Assembly (NCBI GenBank): GCA_017444045.1
Contig: JAFSXO010000118.1
Coordinates: 1-10,396, forward strand
Origin: a bacterium
Lineage (GTDB): Bacteria > Vulcanimicrobiota > Xenobia > Xenobiales > Xenobiaceae
Direction: 5' to 3'
Length of the DNA stretch: 10,396 nucleotides
A program made the translations under genes and the position numbers. Of this stretch, positions 7,210-10,396 are shown piece after piece (position 1 is the stretch's first letter; each line of letters opens with the position of its first letter). Below the pieces are notes generated by a model, which did not search any database, was not told where the DNA came from, and worked only from the letters and a program-made list of their open reading frames with translations.

Positions 7210-7366
7210 CAGCAATGTCATTTAGTTGAGCCCATGTAGATACAATTAATGGCTGTCGTTTGCGGATTATAGCGCGTAACCAGTTCCGCGCAAGGCACAT
7301 CTGAGCGAAGCGAAGCAGTGCCGGCGCGGAAGCTGGTGCAGCGCGAATATGTTTGCAAAACACTAA
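7210..7366 (+). repeat. 157-base noncoding repeat, copy A, with 57-base hairpin
   Basis: This stretch between the two small acidic genes recurs at 7851-8007 (offset 641). From 7235 to 7343, 109 bases differ from the other copy at one position only. Its core 7280-7336 is a long imperfect inverted repeat: CCAGTTCCGCGC with GCGCGGAAGCTGG (one bulge) and inside it GGCAC with GTGCC, around a loop containing GAGCGAAGCGAAGC. Its right end overlaps the leader copy at 7343. It could act as a terminator, a REP/MITE-like mobile element or a recombination site. It shows no integron-type GTTRRRY core in the expected place. Confidence 0.92.
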
Positions 7367-7404
7367 CTAAACGATACTGTAAAGAACGGGGGAAATGCTG
7401 AAAA
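7343..7404 (+). repeat. 62-base leader repeat, copy 2
   Basis: Second copy of the leader at 6750-6811, in front of the gene at 7405. Here TTTGCA (7352-7357) and TACTGT (7375-7380) are 17 bases apart and could be a weak promoter; in copy 1 the second box is CACAGT, so any promoter there would be weaker. The ribosome site is GGGGGA rather than AGGAGGA. Confidence 0.88.
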
Positions 7405-7800
7405 ATGGGCACTGGAGAGCTTAATATAAGATTAAACTTTATTGAAGGCTATGGCTATGGCGATGAGCCGTATATAGTCTTTAATATGCCAGGCTCTAGC
7501 ATAGAACCGCTGCTTATATGGGAGGGATTGTTTGCCGATTTGTTAGACAATCCCGATATGTCAGGCAAAGGCTGGATAGGCTTCACCAGAGATTACCATG
7601 AGCTGAAAGGCATCTGGAATGAAGATTATGAACCCGTCAGTATTGATGTATCGGAATATCTGAAAGACTTAGATTATTATACAGGCCAGTCATTTAAGTT
7701 CGAGGAAACGGCAGAGATGTTTGAAGCACTGCGCAAATACTTGGAGTATGCGCAGAGGAATGGATATCAGATTAGCGCTCATTATGATGATTTATACTGA
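7405..7800 (+). CDS. Small strongly acidic protein of cassette 2, unknown function
   Basis: I do not recognise this 131-residue protein. Like its paralog at 6812 it is soluble-looking and acidic, with 25 Asp/Glu against 9 Lys/Arg, and rich in Tyr and Trp. It shares the M-x-TGELN start, IWEG, GWIGFTRDYHE, EPVSIDVSEYL and KFEE-x3-x-FEAL with that protein, but little else, and has about a dozen extra residues. It has no signal peptide or membrane segment. One sampled 60-base line of the gene is about 32 percent GC, against about 65 percent in a sampled line of comM, so recent acquisition is plausible. The ATG at 7405 is preceded by GGGGGA about 11 bases away. An immunity or anti-defence role is a guess from size and charge and from the array-like layout. 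Confidence 0.82.
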   Translation: MGTGELNIRLNFIEGYGYGDEPYIVFNMPGSSIEPLLIWEGLFADLLDNPDMSGKGWIGFTRDYHELKGIWNEDYEPVSIDVSEYLKDLDYYTGQSFKFEETAEMFEALRKYLEYAQRNGYQISAHYDDLY

Positions 7801-7818
7801 TTTGTTTCTTTATAATGA

Positions 7819-7850
7819 TGCCATGTGCTTCAGACGCGTTTTTCGTGGCA
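7819..7850 (+). terminator. Hairpin after cassette gene 2
   Basis: TGCCATG (7819-7825) can pair with CGTGGCA (7844-7850), seven pairs with one G-U, around an 18-base loop. There is no U tract after the stem, so it is a weak terminator candidate placed just before repeat copy B. Confidence 0.3.
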
Positions 7851-8007
7851 CAGCAATGTTATTTGATTAAGCTCTTGTAGATACAATTAATAGCTGTCGT
7901 TTGCGGATTATAGCGCGTAACCAGTTCCGCGCAAGGCACATCTGAGCGAAGCGAAGCAGTGCCGGCGCGGAAGCTGGTGCAGCGTTAATATGCCCGCAAA
8001 ACACTTA
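7851..8007 (+). repeat. 157-base noncoding repeat, copy B
   Basis: Second copy of the repeat at 7210-7366, with the hairpin core at 7921-7977. It lies between the convergent ends of the acidic gene and comM, and its last 23 bases overlap the comM reading frame. At 7985-7987 copy A reads CGA while copy B reads TTA, which gives the comM stop codon on the other strand. Confidence 0.92.
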
Positions 8008-9556
8008 TGTCCATCATCTTGCCTGCCCCAGGCTCTCCAGAATATCTGCCGGTGCCGCTGCGATAGCACAGCGCTTCGCTCACATCGGTGAGCGTTATCG
8101 CGTCCTGCCCCTTCAGATCGGCTATGGTGCGGGATACCCGGGCTAGGCTGCTGAACACGCGGGCCGACAGAATTAGGTGCTTGGCGGCCTGCTGCAAAAA
8201 GCGCTCCGTCTCGCGGTCATACTGGCAAAAGCGCTTGATCTGCTGCGGGGTCATGTGCTCGTTGTAGCAGCCGCGCTCGTCCTGTATGCGGCGGGCCTGC
8301 AGTACGCGCTCGGCGCCGCTGGTCGAATCCTCAGGTAGCTCCGCCGACACCAGCTCAGCGGGGCGGGGACGCGATAGACGCACCTGCAGGGCGATGCGGT
8401 CTAGTATCGGTTCAGAGATGCGGTGAAAGTATTTCTCTCTTTGGCCTGGCGTGCATAGGCACTCGCGCTCCGTATCGCCGAAATACCCGCAGTGGCAGGG
8501 GTTCATAGCGGCTACCAGGGTAAAACGGCAGGGGTAAGTTATGCTGAATTTAGCCCTGGCTATTTCGACCCTGCCGCATTCCAGCGGGGTGCGCAGCGCT
8601 TCAAGGCACTCGCGGCGGAACTCCGGAAACTCATCCATAAACAGTATTCCGTGGTGCGCCTGGCTTACTTCCCCTGGCGTATAGCTGCCCAGAAGGCCGG
8701 CCAGGGTGATGTTGTTGCTAGGAGCGCGGAAGGGCGGTAATTCTACTAGCTGCCGCAAAGCTGTCTGCCTGGCGGTGCTGTGAATGGCGGTAACCTCCAG
8801 TGCCTGTTCGCGCTTCAGCTTGGGCAGAATGCTGGGCAGACAGCGCGCCAGCAGGGTTGGGCCCGATCCCGGAGGCCCTATAAAAAGCAGATGGTGCAGT
8901 CCGGCGGCGCATATCTCCAGAGCGCGGCGGGCCAGATGCTGGCCGCATACCATGCTAAGATCGGCTGAATCGGCCAGCGGAATGTCATAATCACCCGGAC
9001 TTTCTGCGGCTGGCTCCGACTGATGCGGGGGCTGGCTCTCTGGATAGACCAGATAATCGCAGGCCTGCTGCAGCTGCTTTACGGGAATGATCTCCAGGCC
9101 GCTGAAGATGGAGGCTTCCTGATAGTTGGCATACGGTATTATGACCCTCTTTATGCCTATGCGCTTGGCGGTGATGAGCGAGGGCAGCACACCGCGCACT
9201 GGGCGCACTTCGCCGGCCATGGACAGCTCTCCCAGCACCATGAGGTTTTCTAAATGCTGGCTGCTGAGCTGCGTAGAGGCACCGGCGGCCAATATGCCCA
9301 GGGCTATGGACAGATCGAAATGCGGCCCTTCCTTGCGGATGTCTCCCGGGGCTAAATTGACGGTGATCCGCCCCTGGGGAATCTGGTAGCCGGAATTGCG
9401 CAGTGCGCCCCAGACGCGCTCGTACGATTCTGATGCGCCGGCATCGGGCAGGCCGACCATGGAGTAACGGGGCAGGCCGTTGGATATATCGACTTCAACG
9501 CGGACGGGAAGGGCGGTTACGCCGATGAGCGTGGTGCTGTTTAGGCTGGCTAACAT
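7985..9556 (-). CDS. comM: ComM/YifB-type AAA+ protein with altered Walker A
   Basis: This is a member of the YifB/ComM Mg-chelatase-like family. ComM in Vibrio and Haemophilus is a DNA helicase that drives branch migration during natural transformation. Residue numbers start at the ATG at 9556, which has AGGAG 9 bases upstream and begins MLASLNSTTLIGV like the family; longer starts at 9580 and 9604 lack a ribosome site. Residues 1-170 are the Lon-like N-terminal domain (VEVDISNGLPRYSMVGLPDA, NLAPGDIRKEGPHFDLSIA). The AAA+ domain has Walker B ILFMDE (D308, E309) and paired cysteines CHC (354-356) and CLC (366-368). Walker A reads GPPGSGPT (227-234) with proline at 233 in place of the invariant lysine. 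FRAPHHT is replaced by FRAPSNN, and LDRID by LDRIA (A389). The enzyme may be ATPase-dead. The C-terminus ISVLRAY is read from repeat DNA. The length, 523 residues, is slightly over the usual 500-510. Confidence 0.92.
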   Translation of the reverse strand: MLASLNSTTLIGVTALPVRVEVDISNGLPRYSMVGLPDAGASESYERVWGALRNSGYQIPQGRITVNLAPGDIRKEGPHFDLSIALGILAAGASTQLSSQHLENLMVLGELSMAGEVRPVRGVLPSLITAKRIGIKRVIIPYANYQEASIFSGLEIIPVKQLQQACDYLVYPESQPPHQSEPAAESPGDYDIPLADSADLSMVCGQHLARRALEICAAGLHHLLFIGPPGSGPTLLARCLPSILPKLKREQALEVTAIHSTARQTALRQLVELPPFRAPSNNITLAGLLGSYTPGEVSQAHHGILFMDEFPEFRRECLEALRTPLECGRVEIARAKFSITYPCRFTLVAAMNPCHCGYFGDTERECLCTPGQREKYFHRISEPILDRIALQVRLSRPRPAELVSAELPEDSTSGAERVLQARRIQDERGCYNEHMTPQQIKRFCQYDRETERFLQQAAKHLILSARVFSSLARVSRTIADLKGQDAITLTDVSEALCYRSGTGRYSGEPGAGKMMDISVLRAY

Positions 9557-9665
9557 GGAAGCGTACTCCTTTTTTTGCATTAATGTTGGGCCTTGAAATA
9601 ACATTTGTCTGTGCTATGAAAAAGCGCACCTATATGTTTAGCCGCCGAAAAACCGCGATTCCTCT

Positions 9666-9680
9666 TGTGAATCATTCACA
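9666..9680. promoter_or_regulatory. 15-base perfect palindrome, candidate operator
   Basis: TGTGAAT-C-ATTCACA is a perfect inverted repeat 109 bases upstream of the comM start. The TGTGA and TCACA halves resemble a CRP-type site, but the gap is five bases, not six. It could be an operator or an arm of the neighbouring repeat. Confidence 0.4.
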
Positions 9681-9688
9681 TATGGCTA

Positions 9689-9749
9689 GGCACATCTTAG
9701 CGAAGCGAGGCCGTGTCGGAGCGGGTGCTGGTGCAGCGCGAACGTGTTC
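9689..9749 (+). repeat. Repeat copy C, shorter and diverged
   Basis: These 61 bases align without gaps to 7294-7354 of copy A with 10 mismatches. They share GGCACATCT, AGCGAAGCGA, GCTGGTGCAGCGCGAA and TGTT. The inner pairing survives as GGCAC with GTGTC, through a G-U pair in RNA. The flanking parts of the larger repeat are missing, so the central hairpin is probably the true repeat unit of a REP-like family. Confidence 0.8.
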
Positions 9750-9814
9750 ACCCAATGTATGTTAATGACATTGTGAATGGCGAAGCCTATGTTTTCTTAG
9801 GGGAGAGGGGGACT

Positions 9815-9842
9815 TTGACGCACTTAGATTGAATAGTATGGC
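9815..9842 (+). promoter_or_regulatory. Weak promoter candidate for the HI0074-like gene
   Basis: TTGACG (9815-9820) and TATGGC (9837-9842) are 16 bases apart. The -35 box is good and the -10 poor. Transcription would begin near 9849, just before the ribosome site, giving a very short leader. Confidence 0.3.
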
Positions 9843-9864
9843 TTATGCTTAGGGGGTGCCTATT

Positions 9865-10260
9865 ATGAGCAACTATGATAAACTATTTGCCTGTGTCGAT
9901 GCTTTGCAGAAAGCCGACCCTCAGCAAGCTTATAGCGATGAGAACTACCGCGTAAACTTAATTAAGCAGTTTAACAGCACCTTTGGGGTCGCCAGCAAAA
10001 TTCTGGAGGACGCGCTTCGCAATATGGGGATGAACAACAGCCTCGACGATCCGGCAGAATTTTTTAGGGTGTGTGCCGAGCATGGCTTTATCGAGGACAA
10101 CCAGGTATGGGAAAGTATGCAGAATGACCGCAATGTATCGCTGTTTGTTTACAACGAAAAAACTACGGCGGAGATTTTAGTGCGCATCATGACTGCCTAC
10201 GTTCCCGCGCTGAGCCATTTTGCTTCGCTGCTCGCGGCACATTTAAATCAGCAAGAATAA
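9865..10260 (+). CDS. HI0074/HepT-like nucleotidyltransferase substrate-binding protein (orphan)
   Basis: This 131-residue helical protein matches the HI0074 family (nucleotidyltransferase substrate-binding, HEPN-like four-helix bundle). Such proteins normally pair with a minimal nucleotidyltransferase (MNT); HepT/MNT pairs act as toxin-antitoxin systems in which HepT is an RNase silenced by AMPylation of a tyrosine. Family features are LIKQFNSTFGVASKILEDAL, AEFFRVCAEHGFI, VWESMQNDRN and VYNEKTTAEIL. The HEPN RX4HXY motif reads R89-NVSL-F94-V-Y96, so the histidine is lost while Arg and Tyr remain, arguing against RNase activity. The ATG at 9865 is chosen because AGGGGG lies 8 bases upstream; a GTG at 9856 overlaps that site. 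No MNT gene lies on either side in this window, since comM is upstream and a tRNA gene downstream, so it is an orphan here. Confidence 0.85.
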   Translation: MSNYDKLFACVDALQKADPQQAYSDENYRVNLIKQFNSTFGVASKILEDALRNMGMNNSLDDPAEFFRVCAEHGFIEDNQVWESMQNDRNVSLFVYNEKTTAEILVRIMTAYVPALSHFASLLAAHLNQQE

Positions 10261-10285
10261 AAGCAATAAAGTTCTTTAAAACCTC

Positions 10286-10313
10286 TTGACTAACAGGGTG
10301 TTTTGATTATAAT
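10286..10313 (+). promoter_or_regulatory. Strong promoter for tRNA-Lys
   Basis: TTGACT (10286-10291) and a perfect TATAAT (10308-10313) are separated by 16 bases. Transcription would start near 10320, about 12 bases before the tRNA gene. Confidence 0.8.
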
Positions 10314-10331
10314 AATTCCCGTTGGATGTAC

Positions 10332-10396
<65 letters not shown>

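Larger units (their letters stand above)
9557..9864. other. 308-base divergent intergenic region
   Basis: This region between comM and the HI0074-like gene holds no supported gene. It contains, from left to right, the comM ribosome site (AAAAAAAGGAG on the - strand), a 15-base palindrome at 9666-9680, a repeat of the same family as copies A and B at 9689-9749, and a possible promoter for the right-hand gene at 9815-9842. Beyond these I see nothing. Confidence 0.7.

Noticed and set aside
7210..7366. Repeat copies as integron attC sites
   Set aside because: The size and palindrome fit loosely, but the terminal RYYYAAC and GTTRRRY cores are not found at the ends, and no integrase is in the window.
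7210..8007. CRISPR array
   Set aside because: Only two long repeats exist, separated by a complete gene; spacer and repeat lengths are wrong and no cas genes are present.

Overview
The window is a bacterial chromosomal segment with ten complete protein genes, a gltX gene cut at its left edge and a tRNA-Lys gene cut at its right edge. Promoter-like TTGACt/TATAAT boxes upstream of the tRNA and ordinary Shine-Dalgarno sequences fit a sigma-70-type bacterium of moderate GC content. The proteobacterial-looking RNase HI, the ComM/YifB protein and a kinase-like/TM/FGE-sulfatase fusion (an architecture known from Chlamydiae, Planctomycetes and some deltaproteobacteria) suggest a Gram-negative host. 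I cannot name a phylum with confidence.

Left part, + strand (1-4626): the end of glutamyl-tRNA synthetase is followed after 1 base by a HAD-family phosphohydrolase. Two closely spaced unrecognised genes follow: a Cys-containing protein with an Asp/Glu/His tail, and a 237-residue acidic protein. The block ends with a large membrane protein joining a degenerate kinase-like domain, one transmembrane helix and an FGE/SUMF1-like domain with a Gly/Tyr/Pro-rich tail. All five genes could be one transcription unit.

Middle, - strand (6705 down to 4685): an IscS/NifS-type cysteine desulfurase, ribonuclease HI 29 bases later, then a small Cys-containing protein of unknown function.

Cassette-like region (6750-8007, + strand): two small, strongly acidic proteins that share only scattered residues, including an M-x-TGELN start. 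Each has an almost identical 62-base leader and is followed by an almost identical, roughly 157-base noncoding repeat built around a 57-base hairpin. The cargo genes have diverged but the flanks have not, and the genes look AT-richer than their surroundings. The layout recalls an immunity-gene array or a cassette array. This is the most unusual feature of the window.

Right part: a ComM/YifB-type AAA+ protein on the - strand. Its Walker A lysine is replaced by proline, and its last codons run into the edge of the second repeat. A third, shorter relative of the repeat lies in the 308-base divergent gap upstream of comM. On its other side is an orphan HI0074/HepT-like protein on the + strand that lacks the HEPN-motif histidine, then a strong promoter and tRNA-Lys(CUU).
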